Part shown: piece after piece, positions 42,483-50,490 of the stretch
Layout: each line of letters starts with the position of its first letter
Position numbering within the stretch: the first letter of the stretch is position 1
Assembly: GCF_007830125.1 (NCBI RefSeq)
Contig: NZ_VLLG01000007.1
Location: 124,001-188,000, forward strand
From: Chitinophaga japonensis
GTDB taxonomy: Bacteria; Bacteroidota; Bacteroidia; Chitinophagales; Chitinophagaceae
Direction: 5' to 3'
Length of the DNA stretch: 64,000 nucleotides
The notes under the pieces: generated by a model
Told to the model about the DNA's origin: nothing
The model's input: only the letters and a program-made list of their open reading frames with translations
The model's database searches: none
Translations under genes and position numbers: made by a program

Positions 42483-42511
42483 GTCAAACTAATTAATTAG
42501 TTATACATTTG
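42481..42511 (+). promoter_or_regulatory. Promoter of the blaI-M56/TonB operon
   Basis: TTG at 42481-42483, a 20-bp spacer, and the -7 word TACATTTG at 42504-42511. The ATG is 22 bp further on. It overlaps both operator palindromes. Confidence 0.62.
42487..42502. promoter_or_regulatory. BlaI-type operator, downstream copy
   Basis: AACTAATTAATTAGTT, a perfect 16-bp palindrome between the -33 and -7 elements of the blaI promoter. Well placed for autorepression. Confidence 0.7.
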
Positions 42512-42533
42512 GATCAAGTAAAACAACCGGTAT

Positions 42534-42914
42534 ATGTCTGCATCTCCATTAAAAACACTGACCAAGGCGGAAGAACAGATCATGCAGGTGCTCTGGCAGA
42601 AAGGGCCCTGCTTTGTAAAAGAAGTAATTGACGAGCTGCCCGGCCCCAAACCGCATTACAACACCATTTCCACCCTGGTAAAGATACTGGTGGAAAAAGG
42701 TTTCGTGGACTTCAAGGCCTATGGCAAATCGCACCAGTACTACCCGCTGGTGAGCAAGGAGGAATACAGCCGTAAAACGGTAAAGCAACTGGTAAAAGGA
42801 TATTTTGAAGGCTCCTACAGCAACATGATCTCCTTTTTTGTCAAGGAAAAAGACCTCAGCGTAAACGACCTGGAAAAGCTGCTCAAACAAATCAAGGACG
42901 CTCAAAACAAGTAA
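42534..42914 (+). CDS. BlaI/MecI/CopY family transcriptional repressor
   Basis: Winged-helix repressor: LTKAEEQIMQVLWQKGPCFV, then YNTISTLVKILVEKGFVDFK for DNA recognition, and a C-terminal dimerisation part with the stretch SKEEYSRKTVKQLVKGYFEG. 126 residues, family length. It lies 3 bp before an M56 metallopeptidase gene, the standard BlaI-BlaR1 pairing, where signalling leads to repressor cleavage. Two AACTA-type palindromes sit over the promoter. Confidence 0.95.
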   Translation: MSASPLKTLTKAEEQIMQVLWQKGPCFVKEVIDELPGPKPHYNTISTLVKILVEKGFVDFKAYGKSHQYYPLVSKEEYSRKTVKQLVKGYFEGSYSNMISFFVKEKDLSVNDLEKLLKQIKDAQNK

Positions 42915-42917
42915 GCC

Positions 42918-44378
42918 ATGACTCCGGTAATCTCCTACCTGCTAAAAATGTTCCTGTGCTCCGCCATTTTGTACGGGTACTATTATGCCGCGCTGCGCAA
43001 TAACCGCTTTCACCAGTGGAACCGGTACTACCTGCTGCTGGCGCCGCTGCTGTCCCTCGCCTTGCCCCTGCTGCAGCTCCCGGTACCGCAGGCAACGGCG
43101 GAAGCGCCGGCCCTTACCGCCTATACCCGGCAGATCATTACCCTGCGCGAGTTTATCTTACCGGCTCCCCAATCCGGCACGGTCAGCTACCCGCAGGCGG
43201 CTTACCTGGGCTACGGCCTGGTGGTGCTCCTGCTGCTGGCCCGCATCGGCTATGGTTGCTGGAAGATCCGCCTGCTGATCAAAACCGGCAGCGTGCAGCA
43301 TTTACCTCCCTACCGCTTTGTAGAAAGCCGGCAGGTGCAGGCGCCCTTCTCCTTTTTCCGCTACATATTCTGGAGCAAGGACCTGAATCCCGACAGCAGG
43401 GATGGCCGGCAGATATTGCAGCACGAGCTGGTGCACGTAAAGGAACAGCACAGCATAGACAAGCTGGTGCTGGAAACGGCCTGCGCCATCGGCTGGATCA
43501 ATCCTTTCTTTCACCTGTTCAGGCGGGAACTGGCGCTGGTGCACGAATTTATTGCGGACCGGCAGGCGGCGGCAGACAGCGTGGCGGATTATGCGCAGAC
43601 CATCCTGCAGGCCAGCCTGCAAAGCCGGCAACTGTCCTTTACCAATGATTTCTTCCATCCGCCTGTCAAACGCAGGATACAAATGCTGCTTCACCAAAAA
43701 TCAAACTACACTATCATGAAAAGACTGATCGCATTTCCCATTGTGGCCGCACTGATCATTTTCATTGGCTGCCAGCAACAACCGCAAACGGAAGTAGGAC
43801 CGGGTATTATTGACGTCAGCCCGGAGGAACTGGCAAAAATTGACACCAAAGACATTGCCCACATTGACCTGGTTACGGGCGATGATCAAAAGACCACCGC
43901 CACCATACGCACCAAGGATGGCAAAACTTACCGCGCAAAAAATTTCACGTTAAAGGACCAGGTAAAAAAGGACGCAATTTCAAGAAACGAAGTATTCACC
44001 TTTGTAGAAGAGCCGCCTGCCTTCCCCGGCGGGGAGCAGGAACTGGCGCGCTACCTCAGCAAAAACATCCGCTATCCGAAAGCAGCGCAGGAAAAGAATA
44101 TCAGCGGCACCGTGTTCGTACAGTTTGTAGTAGATGCAGATGGTACGGTGCGGGACGCCAAAATAGTAGGCCAGCATAAAGGCGGCGGACTGGAAGAGGA
44201 ATCCCTGCGGGTGGTGGAGTCCATGCCCAAATGGGTACCCGGCAGGCAGCAAGGGCACAAGGTGGCCGTGAAGTTCAACCTGCCCATCCGGTATACGCTG
44301 GAAAATAAGGGCCTGTCTTTGCTGAACCCCTTCCTGTTATTCAAGCAGAAAGACATCAAACAGAAAGACAAGTGCTAA
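42918..44378 (+). CDS. BlaR1-like M56 metallopeptidase fused to a TonB C-terminal domain
   Basis: 486 residues. Residues 1-120 hold membrane helices. The M56 protease domain has HELVHVKEQHS (HEXXH at 169-173) and the third ligand region LALVHEFIADRQAA. After another membrane-like segment (LIAFPIVAALIIFIGC near 265-282) comes a ~100-residue spacer and then a TonB C-terminal domain (FPGGEQELARYLSKNIRYP, VFVQFVVDADGTVRDAKIVG). There is no penicillin-binding sensor domain. Senses an envelope signal and probably relieves repression by its BlaI partner; the TonB part may contact an outer-membrane receptor (inference). Confidence 0.92.
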   Translation: MTPVISYLLKMFLCSAILYGYYYAALRNNRFHQWNRYYLLLAPLLSLALPLLQLPVPQATAEAPALTAYTRQIITLREFILPAPQSGTVSYPQAAYLGYGLVVLLLLARIGYGCWKIRLLIKTGSVQHLPPYRFVESRQVQAPFSFFRYIFWSKDLNPDSRDGRQILQHELVHVKEQHSIDKLVLETACAIGWINPFFHLFRRELALVHEFIADRQAAADSVADYAQTILQASLQSRQLSFTNDFFHPPVKRRIQMLLHQKSNYTIMKRLIAFPIVAALIIFIGCQQQPQTEVGPGIIDVSPEELAKIDTKDIAHIDLVTGDDQKTTATIRTKDGKTYRAKNFTLKDQVKKDAISRNEVFTFVEEPPAFPGGEQELARYLSKNIRYPKAAQEKNISGTVFVQFVVDADGTVRDAKIVGQHKGGGLEEESLRVVESMPKWVPGRQQGHKVAVKFNLPIRYTLENKGLSLLNPFLLFKQKDIKQKDKC

Positions 44379-44404
44379 GATCAGCACACACAACTCAACT
44401 ATGG

Positions 44405-44440
44405 AAAAAAGTCCTGCGCTTTTCAGTGCGGGACTTTTTA
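44405..44440. terminator. Bidirectional terminator between the M56/TonB gene and purM
   Basis: AAAAAGTCCTGCGC pairs (one G-U) with GTGCGGGACTTTTT around a short loop. T-runs on both strands serve the two convergent genes. Confidence 0.82.
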
Positions 44441-44441
44441 T

Positions 44442-45614
44442 TTATTCATACACGAAGACGCCGTACTCGCTCTTTACGGTCACTTTTTTTGCCGGGGCGG
44501 CTTCCACCCTGCCCACGATCTGCGCATCTACCTGGAAGCTTTGAGAGATTTTGATAATATCGGCGGCAATGGCTTCCGGCACGTACAGCTCCATGCGGTG
44601 CCCCATGTTGAACACCTTGTACATTTCCTGCCAGCCGGTACCGGACTGCTCCTGTATCAGCCGGAACAGGGGCGGCGCGGGAAACAGGCGGTCCTTGATC
44701 ACATGCAGGCCTTCAATAAAATGCAGCACCTTGGTTTGCGCCCCCCCGCTGCAATGCACTATGCCATGCACCTGGGGCCGGTACTGCGCCAGCACCTGCC
44801 TGATCACCGGCGCATAGGTGCGGGTGGGCGACAGCACCAGCCTGGCGGCGTCCACCTGCCCGAAACCGGGTACATTTATCTTGTCCGTCAGGGCCTTCCG
44901 GCCGCTGAACACCAGGTCGTAAGGAATGCCCGGGTCAAAGGTTTCGGGAAACTCCTCCGCCACGGATTTGTTGAATACATCGTGCCGGGCAGAGGTAAGC
45001 CCGTTGCTGCCCATCCCGCCATTGTACCCCTTTTCATAGCTGGCCTGCCCGTAAGAGGCCAGTCCCACCACCACGTCGCCCGCCTGAATGCGGTGATTGG
45101 AGATCACATCCGCACGCGGCATGCGGCAGGTTACGGTGGAATCCACGATGATGGTGCGCACCAGGTCGCCCACGTCGGCCGTTTCCCCGCCAGTGGAATA
45201 AATGCTGATGCCATGGCTGCGCAGCTCCTCCAGTATCTCCTCCGTGCCGTTAATGATGGCGGCGATCACCTCGCCGGGAATGAGCTGCTTGTTGCGGCCG
45301 ATGGTGGAGGAAAGCAGGATATTTTCCGTAGCGCCTACGCAAAGCAGGTCGTCTATGTTCATGATGATAGCATCCTGTGCAATGCCCTTCCATACATCCA
45401 GGTTGCCTGTTTTTTTCCAGTAGGCGTAAGCCAGGGATGACTTGGTGCCTGCCCCATCGGCATGCATGATATTGCACCAGTTATCATCTCCTCCCAGTAT
45501 GTCAGGTATTATTTTGCAGAAAGCTTTCGGGAACAAGCCTTTATCAATGTTCCTGATGGCGTTATGCACATCCTCCTTATCAGCAGAAACACCGCGCTTG
45601 GCGTAGAGATCCAT
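44442..45614 (-). CDS. purM: Phosphoribosylformylglycinamidine cyclo-ligase (AIR synthase)
   Basis: ATP-dependent ring closure giving aminoimidazole ribotide in purine synthesis. 390 residues of the AIRS fold: the DGAGTKSSLAYAYWKKTG segment, the conserved STGGETADVGDLVRT, GDVVVGLASYGQASYEKGYN, and VHCSGGAQTKVLHFI. N-terminal YAKRGVSADKEDVHNAIRNI is typical of the Bacteroidota form. Monocistronic by its surroundings. Confidence 0.94.
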   Translation of the reverse strand: MDLYAKRGVSADKEDVHNAIRNIDKGLFPKAFCKIIPDILGGDDNWCNIMHADGAGTKSSLAYAYWKKTGNLDVWKGIAQDAIIMNIDDLLCVGATENILLSSTIGRNKQLIPGEVIAAIINGTEEILEELRSHGISIYSTGGETADVGDLVRTIIVDSTVTCRMPRADVISNHRIQAGDVVVGLASYGQASYEKGYNGGMGSNGLTSARHDVFNKSVAEEFPETFDPGIPYDLVFSGRKALTDKINVPGFGQVDAARLVLSPTRTYAPVIRQVLAQYRPQVHGIVHCSGGAQTKVLHFIEGLHVIKDRLFPAPPLFRLIQEQSGTGWQEMYKVFNMGHRMELYVPEAIAADIIKISQSFQVDAQIVGRVEAAPAKKVTVKSEYGVFVYE

Positions 45615-45650
45615 GAATAATCAATAATTAGATAATGAATAATGAGTAGC
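45615..45650. repeat. Solo word-array (element N) before the purM start
   Basis: Heptamer-like words AATAATC, AATAATT, ATAATG, AATAATG abut the purM ATG in its leader. No inverted partner seen. This is the only copy next to a start rather than a stop codon, so membership is doubtful. Confidence 0.4.
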
Positions 45651-45671
45651 TGATCAATCCGTTACCCGCTG

Positions 45672-45679
45672 CAAAAGTA
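45672..45679 (-). promoter_or_regulatory. -7 promoter word for purM
   Basis: CAAAAGTA on plus reads TACTTTTG on minus. About 57 bp upstream of the ATG, so the solo word-array would lie in the 5' leader. Confidence 0.5.
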
Positions 45680-45735
45680 ACTGATTAATTCTTAAGGAAA
45701 CCGGGCCTGCATAAACATTTATACAAAATCTAAGT

Positions 45736-45743
45736 TAGATTTG
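45736..45743 (+). promoter_or_regulatory. -7 promoter word for ribF
   Basis: TAGATTTG (TAnnTTTG), 29 bp upstream of the ribF ATG. No convincing -33 element and no FMN riboswitch in the short leader. Confidence 0.45.
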
Positions 45744-45772
45744 CACGGCGTTTTAGACCGTTATTCAGTTTT

Positions 45773-46705
45773 ATGCAGGTTCACAGGGAACTATCACAAT
45801 TACCGGATTTTCGTAATGCAGTTATCACGATCGGCACCTTTGACGGGGTGCATGCCGGCCACCGGCATATCATCCGCCAGTTGCAGGAAGCGGCGGCGGC
45901 GGTGCAGGGCGAAACCGTGATCGTCACCTTTGACCCGCACCCACGGGAGGTGCTGTTTCCCGGCGATAACAGGCTGCGCCTGCTCACCACCCTGCCGGAG
46001 AAAATAGCCCTGCTGGACCGGGAAGGCATTGATCACCTGGTGGTGGTGCCCTTTACCAAAGCATTTTCCGCATTGTCCGCCCGCTCTTACCTGGAGGATT
46101 TCCTGATAGCCCGGTTCAAACCGCATACCATCATTATCGGCTACGACCACCGCTTCGGGCATAACCGGGAAGGCGGCCTGGAGCTGCTGGAAGCGGAGCA
46201 GCAGCAGTACGGCTTTGCGCTGATAGAGATCCCGCAGCAGGTAGTGCACGACCTGACCGTCAGCTCCACCAAAATACGCAACAGCCTGCAGGAAGGGCAT
46301 ATTACCCTGGCCAACGAGCTGCTGGGCTACCCCTATTTCCTGGAAGGCGCCGTGATACACGGCGACAAAATGGGCCGGCAACTGGGCTATCCTACCGCCA
46401 ACCTGCAACTGCCGGACGAGCGCAAGCTGATACCGGCCGAAGGGATCTATGCCGTGAAAGTAATGTTGGACCATACCCTGCTGAACGGGGTCATGAGCAT
46501 AGGCACCCGCCCCACCTTTAACGGCACCGACCTGCGGCTGGAGGTGCATATCTTTGATTTTGACCGGGATATATATGGTTCCGAGCTACAGGTGCAGTTC
46601 ATTGACTTTATCCGGCAGAACCGGAAATTTGACAGCGCGGAAGCGCTGATCGCGCAAATGGACAGGGACAGCGCGGAGGCGAAAGAACGGCTTAATCAGC
46701 TTTAG
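45773..46705 (+). CDS. ribF: Bifunctional riboflavin kinase/FMN adenylyltransferase
   Basis: Makes FMN and FAD from riboflavin. The N-terminal adenylyltransferase domain has ITIGTFDGVHAGHRHIIRQL with the HxGH motif and IIIGYDHRFGHNREGG. The C-terminal riboflavin kinase domain has KMGRQLGYPTANLQLPDERK, GVMSIGTRPTFNG and the LEVHIFDFDRDIYG segment. 310 residues. Its last 14 bp overlap the convergent small membrane protein gene. Confidence 0.96.
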   Translation: MQVHRELSQLPDFRNAVITIGTFDGVHAGHRHIIRQLQEAAAAVQGETVIVTFDPHPREVLFPGDNRLRLLTTLPEKIALLDREGIDHLVVVPFTKAFSALSARSYLEDFLIARFKPHTIIIGYDHRFGHNREGGLELLEAEQQQYGFALIEIPQQVVHDLTVSSTKIRNSLQEGHITLANELLGYPYFLEGAVIHGDKMGRQLGYPTANLQLPDERKLIPAEGIYAVKVMLDHTLLNGVMSIGTRPTFNGTDLRLEVHIFDFDRDIYGSELQVQFIDFIRQNRKFDSAEALIAQMDRDSAEAKERLNQL

Positions 46706-46898
46706 TCATCTTATAACCACCTATAGCTAAAGCAATGCCCGCCCCTAAAAATACGACAGTTGCCATCATACTTCCAATGGCATAACTGGTATCTTCCCCT
46801 TTCAGCTTCTCTATTTGCTCTGGTATCCCCTTAATGGTGGCGATCGCTATTATAACTCCCAGTACGATCATTATTGTACCGATATCTTTTTTCTTCAT
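46692..46898 (-). CDS. Small two-helix membrane protein, unknown function
   Basis: 68 residues: MKKKD start, helix 1 IGTIMIVLGVIIAIATIKGI, a charged loop (EQIEKLKGEDTS), helix 2 MMATVVFLGAGIALAIGGYK, and a short basic tail. No known family recognised. The 3' end overlaps that of ribF on the opposite strand by 14 bp. The AT-richer codon use and clean membrane topology support a real gene, but it could be lineage-specific. Confidence 0.65.
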   Translation of the reverse strand: MKKKDIGTIMIVLGVIIAIATIKGIPEQIEKLKGEDTSYAIGSMMATVVFLGAGIALAIGGYKMTKAD

Positions 46899-46935
46899 AG
46901 GTAAGGGTATTGGGTTTAATTAGCTCAAATATATA

Positions 46936-47931
46936 TCAGCACATTAATTTATACGCCAGCTCCTTCATCAGCTCTTCGTCCTCCACCCCGCTATCGTTAA
47001 TACCAATGCTGCGCAGGTTATAGTGCTGCAGCAGCAGTATGGCCTTTTCCGCCCCTTCTGCGCCATATTGCCGGGCGGCCAGCATGTAATCTTTCACAAA
47101 GAAAGGGTGCACGCCCAGGGCGGCCGCAATTTCCTTTTCCCCGCCTTTCACGCCGAAAATGAGGTTTACCTTGGCAAAAAAATTATACAGGGCAGGTAGC
47201 ACCATCTGTACAGGGCCGGCCTTGGGATTGGCGGCAAAGTACTGTATGATGCGCATTACTTTGGTAAAGTCCTTCTGGCCCACGGCATTCTGCAGCTCAA
47301 AAACATTGTACTCCTTGCTGATGCCTACATATTTCTCAATATCGCCTTCGTCTATCTTCTTCTCCGCCGGCAGGTTCACCAGCAGCTTGTCTATCTCGTT
47401 AGCGATCCGGGAAAGGTCATTGCCGATATGGTCTACCAGCAGGATGCAGGCTTTCTGGGAAATGGCCCGGCCCATGTCCCGTACATAAGCCTCCACCCAG
47501 CCGGGCAACTGGTTATCGTATAATTTCTTAGTGCTGAGCAGCACGCCTTTTTCCTTGATGAGCTTGGCCATTTTGCTGCGCCCGTCTATTTTGCCCTGCT
47601 TGTGGGCCACTACGAAAATAGTGGAGTCCAGCGGGTTATCAATGTAGGCTTCCAGCTTCAGCAGGTCCCTCATGGCCTGGGCCTCTTTCAGCAGCACCAC
47701 CTGTTTTTCCGCAAACATGGGGTACCGGCGGCAGGCATTGATCACGGTGCTCCAGTCCGTATCCTTCCCGTAGAGGATCGTGAGGTTAAAGCCCTTCTCC
47801 GCTTCGTCCAGTAACTGGTGTTCCGCATAGCTGCTCACCCGGTCTATGAAAAAGTCCTCCTCTCCCTCCAGCCAGTACAGCGGACGGAATTTCTTTTGTT
47901 TCCAATCTTTTATAATATCCTGGTATTCCAT
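46936..47931 (-). CDS. holA: DNA polymerase III subunit delta
   Basis: Clamp-loader subunit that opens the sliding clamp. 331 residues. Conserved N-terminus YWLEGEEDFFIDRVSSYAEH (PLYxLxGEE-like), QVVLLKEAQAM, IFVVAHKQGKID, then NDLSRIANEIDKLLVNLP and the FELQNAVGQKDFTKVMRII region of the HolA fold. Poorly conserved family, but the overall pattern and length fit well. Confidence 0.92.
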   Translation of the reverse strand: MEYQDIIKDWKQKKFRPLYWLEGEEDFFIDRVSSYAEHQLLDEAEKGFNLTILYGKDTDWSTVINACRRYPMFAEKQVVLLKEAQAMRDLLKLEAYIDNPLDSTIFVVAHKQGKIDGRSKMAKLIKEKGVLLSTKKLYDNQLPGWVEAYVRDMGRAISQKACILLVDHIGNDLSRIANEIDKLLVNLPAEKKIDEGDIEKYVGISKEYNVFELQNAVGQKDFTKVMRIIQYFAANPKAGPVQMVLPALYNFFAKVNLIFGVKGGEKEIAAALGVHPFFVKDYMLAARQYGAEGAEKAILLLQHYNLRSIGINDSGVEDEELMKELAYKLMC

Positions 47932-47945
47932 ATATCTCCTTTCTG

Positions 47946-48671
47946 TTACTTAACGATTACCACCTCGTCCTCCTTCAGGAGGGGCACTCCCTTAAAGCGC
48001 AGGACCAGTTGCGCCACTGCCAGCACATCCTTCTCGCAGTAGGCGGCTATGCGCGGCAGGTCACGCTCCTGCCAGTACACCCGGCCTACCATGCTGCCGT
48101 CTATATCGTCCTTGGGGGTGGGTATGCCCAGGATGGCGGTCAGCAGCTTCAGGGACGTGTAGTTTTTATAATCCCCGAAGCGCCAGAGCTGCAGGGTGTC
48201 CAGCATGGGCACTTCCCAGGGCTTGAACCCGTGCAACTGCAGGGGCTGCGGCAAAGATAGCTGATGAATGACAGAACGCCTACAGATATAGGGGATGTCA
48301 AATTCCCGGATGTTATGCCCGGCAAACTGGAAACGCGGAAATCTGGCATAAAATTTATTAACTAAAGCCAGAAAATCGTTTAATACGACCTTTTCATCAT
48401 CATGACAGAAGGATTTGAGGCGTAACTGGTACTGATTGTTTTCCAGTGTAAAGAAGCCAACGGAGATGCAGACCACCTTTCCAAACTCGGCGTAAATGCC
48501 TGCTTTTGCGGCATAGTCGCCGGTTCCATCTGCTGAATCTGGCGCAATTTTTGATATTTTTTCCAGCCAGAGGCTTTGGATCGGCAGGGGCAAGTCCTCA
48601 AAAGCCGCAACAGCGGGGGTGGTCTCTATATCTAGCAGTAATAACTGGTCTAAAGCAACGTTAGGTAGCAC
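47946..48671 (-). CDS. Predicted 3'-5' exonuclease (PolB-like, DEDD family)
   Basis: 241 residues of the family of predicted exonucleases related to the proofreading domain of family-B polymerases. DEDD motifs: LLLLDIETTP (Exo I, Asp/Glu), FAGHNIREFDIPYICRR (Exo II), and YCEKDVLAVAQLVLR (Exo III). The frame begins with GTG at 48671. It sits 14 bp upstream of holA on the same strand, so probably cotranscribed with a replication gene. Role in repair or RNA/DNA trimming is inferred. Confidence 0.9.
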   Translation of the reverse strand: MLPNVALDQLLLLDIETTPAVAAFEDLPLPIQSLWLEKISKIAPDSADGTGDYAAKAGIYAEFGKVVCISVGFFTLENNQYQLRLKSFCHDDEKVVLNDFLALVNKFYARFPRFQFAGHNIREFDIPYICRRSVIHQLSLPQPLQLHGFKPWEVPMLDTLQLWRFGDYKNYTSLKLLTAILGIPTPKDDIDGSMVGRVYWQERDLPRIAAYCEKDVLAVAQLVLRFKGVPLLKEDEVVIVK

Positions 48672-48729
48672 TGAGAAAATCCTGTTTAAAAGTTTGTGAA
48701 CGAAATGAACTAAATGAATTATAAAAAGT

Positions 48730-48737
48730 TATTTTTG
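48730..48737 (+). promoter_or_regulatory. -7 promoter word for the coiled-coil membrane protein
   Basis: TATTTTTG (TAnnTTTG), 47 bp upstream of the ATG. A TTTG occurs at 48693 but is too distant. Confidence 0.45.
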
Positions 48738-48784
48738 TATAACGTTTTTTAACCATATAACAATTAAACATAAAAAACACATCT

Positions 48785-49747
48785 ATGACTGAGAACACAT
48801 TCAACACGCCTGCGCCGGGATCTCCTGGGTCTGAAAAACCCCGTAGCCGTAACGGACTTATATACGGAATTCTGATTGCAGCTCTGGCAGGTACCTGGAT
48901 ATATATGCTGTACGACAAAAATAAGGCGAACGAAACCATTGTACAACAAGGCACACAGATAGATTCCATCTCCTCTTCCCGGGACGCGCTGCAGCAGGAA
49001 TATAACGCTGCCAACGCCCGCCTGGACGACCTGATCTCGCAGAACAGCCGCATGGACAGCCTGGTAAAAACAAAAGATAAGGAAATTGCCGATATGAAGG
49101 CCAGGATATCCAGCATTCTTTCCAATAAAAATGCTACCCAGGCAGAACTGGCAGAAGCCCGCCGCCTGATAGAGCAACTGAAGACCAACATCGCCGGCTA
49201 CCAGGAAACCATTGAGCGCCTGGAAGGTGAAAAGCTGGTGCTGGCCGGTGAAAGGGATGTGGCCCGCAGGGAAAGGGACTCCGTAGGCATGGTAAGCGAC
49301 AGCCTGAACCGGGAAGTGAACCTGGGCTCCGTGCTGCATGCCAGCAACATCAAACTGCAACCCATCAACGTAAAAAAGAACGGCAAGGAAGTAGCCACTT
49401 CAAAAGCCAACCGGGCGGACATGATGCGGGTAACCTTTGACCTGGACGAGAACAGGATCGCTCCTACCGGCGACAAAGAGATATTTGTAGCCATTACCGC
49501 TCCCGACGGCACTCCCCTGGCAGTGGAAGCGCTGGGCTCCGGCCGCTTCAGCCTGGAGGATGGCACCGAGAAACTGTATACGGCCAAGAAAACCGTGGCT
49601 TACGTAAAAGGTGAAAAACAAACGGTCAGCATGGACTGGAAACAGAACTCCGATTTCAAACCCGGCGACTACAGCGTGGAGATATACCATAACGGCTACA
49701 GGATAGGGCAAGGCAAAGTGAACATGAAGAAAGGCGGCCTGTTCTGA
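48785..49747 (+). CDS. Single-pass membrane protein with periplasmic coiled coil
   Basis: 320 residues: a Pro/Ser-rich cytoplasmic N-terminus, one membrane helix (LIYGILIAALAGTWIYMLY, about residues 26-44), then a long coiled coil from about 50 to 180 (QQEYNAANARLDDLISQNSR, LAEARRLIEQLKTNIAGY, ETIERLEGEKLVLAGERD) and a C-terminal beta-rich domain of ~130 residues (MRVTFDLDENRIAPTGDKEI, YSVEIYHNGYRIGQGKV). Similar proteins occur across Bacteroidota without known function. Strong terminator follows. Confidence 0.85.
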   Translation: MTENTFNTPAPGSPGSEKPRSRNGLIYGILIAALAGTWIYMLYDKNKANETIVQQGTQIDSISSSRDALQQEYNAANARLDDLISQNSRMDSLVKTKDKEIADMKARISSILSNKNATQAELAEARRLIEQLKTNIAGYQETIERLEGEKLVLAGERDVARRERDSVGMVSDSLNREVNLGSVLHASNIKLQPINVKKNGKEVATSKANRADMMRVTFDLDENRIAPTGDKEIFVAITAPDGTPLAVEALGSGRFSLEDGTEKLYTAKKTVAYVKGEKQTVSMDWKQNSDFKPGDYSVEIYHNGYRIGQGKVNMKKGGLF

Positions 49748-49780
49748 TCCGCTGCGATCCACCGTTTTAACCAAAATAAC

Positions 49781-49827
49781 AATAAAGGGATTATCACCTT
49801 ACCAGGATGATGATCCCTTTATTTTTT
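49781..49827 (+). terminator. Terminator of the coiled-coil membrane protein gene
   Basis: AATAAAGGGATTATCA pairs with TGATGATCCCTTTATT, followed by a run of T. Confidence 0.85.
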
Positions 49828-50011
49828 GCCGAATTGTTAATGATTGGTTATTGAGGATTATCCATATATAAGAATATATTTAATTTAACGTTCTTTGCCC
49901 CTGCAGATAGCCCGTAATTTATTGCTCATGTGAAATGAAAGGGAATCCTATTTTTTACTTGCATGCAAACAGTACCATTAAATAACCGGAACCGCCTAAA
50001 AAACCAAATGC
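49828..50011. other. Intergenic stretch before the response regulator
   Basis: About 180 bp, AT-rich, with no hairpin or gene. It presumably contains the response-regulator promoter, though no exact TAnnTTTG word was found. Confidence 0.4.
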
Positions 50012-50413
50012 ATGGGAGAAACGAAACTAATGTACGTAGTAGATGATGATGAAATTTTTCACTTTATCATTAAAAAGCTGCTGGGGCAGCAGAGCGGCTA
50101 CCAGCATACCCTCGACATTACCTCCTTCCATTCTGCTGAAGATGCCCTGGAACAACTGCGCATCCCGGGCGCCCCGCTGCCTGCCCTGATATTGCTGGAT
50201 GTGAACATGCACAGCATGAGCGGCTGGGAATTCATAGAAGCATTCCGCCCGCTGCGGCCAACGCTGCCGCAGGAGATCCGGATCATCATGTGCTCCTCCT
50301 CCATGGATGTAAGGGATATGCAGCAGGTGGCCGCCACGCCGGAGCTGTCGGCATACCTCACCAAACCGCTGGATCAAAGCAAGGTAAAAGTGATCCTGGA
50401 TGCGCTGGGATGA
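50012..50413 (+). CDS. Stand-alone response-regulator receiver domain
   Basis: 133 residues, one CheY-like receiver only. Acidic pocket YVVDDDEIFHF, phosphoacceptor Asp in ALILLDVNMHSMSGWEF (near residue 60), Ser/Thr position in IIMCSSSMD, and conserved Lys in AYLTKPLDQSK. No output domain and no neighbouring histidine kinase. Probably relays a phosphate or docks to a partner encoded elsewhere. Its stop codon is part of a palindromic element shared with the convergent ABC-F gene. Confidence 0.93.
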   Translation: MGETKLMYVVDDDEIFHFIIKKLLGQQSGYQHTLDITSFHSAEDALEQLRIPGAPLPALILLDVNMHSMSGWEFIEAFRPLRPTLPQEIRIIMCSSSMDVRDMQQVAATPELSAYLTKPLDQSKVKVILDALG

Positions 50414-50490
50414 TGTGCGGATGTGCATACCTGCACATTCGCACATCTAGGGCCGGCACATTACCCGGCCATCTGCACATTCGCATACAT
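50412..50490. repeat. Palindromic word-array element L between the response regulator and ABC-F genes
   Basis: GATGTGCGGATGTGCA pairs (one mismatch) with TGCACATTCGCACATC at 50412-50447. GGCCGG (50451-50456) pairs with CCGGCC (50465-50470). Octamer words of the same kind (ATCTGCAC, ATTCGCAT) continue to about 50490. The element starts inside the regulator stop codon and runs into the last codons of the ABC-F gene. Confidence 0.8.

Noticed and set aside
45744..45772. FMN riboswitch upstream of ribF
   Set aside because: The predicted leader is under 30 nt, far too short for the aptamer.
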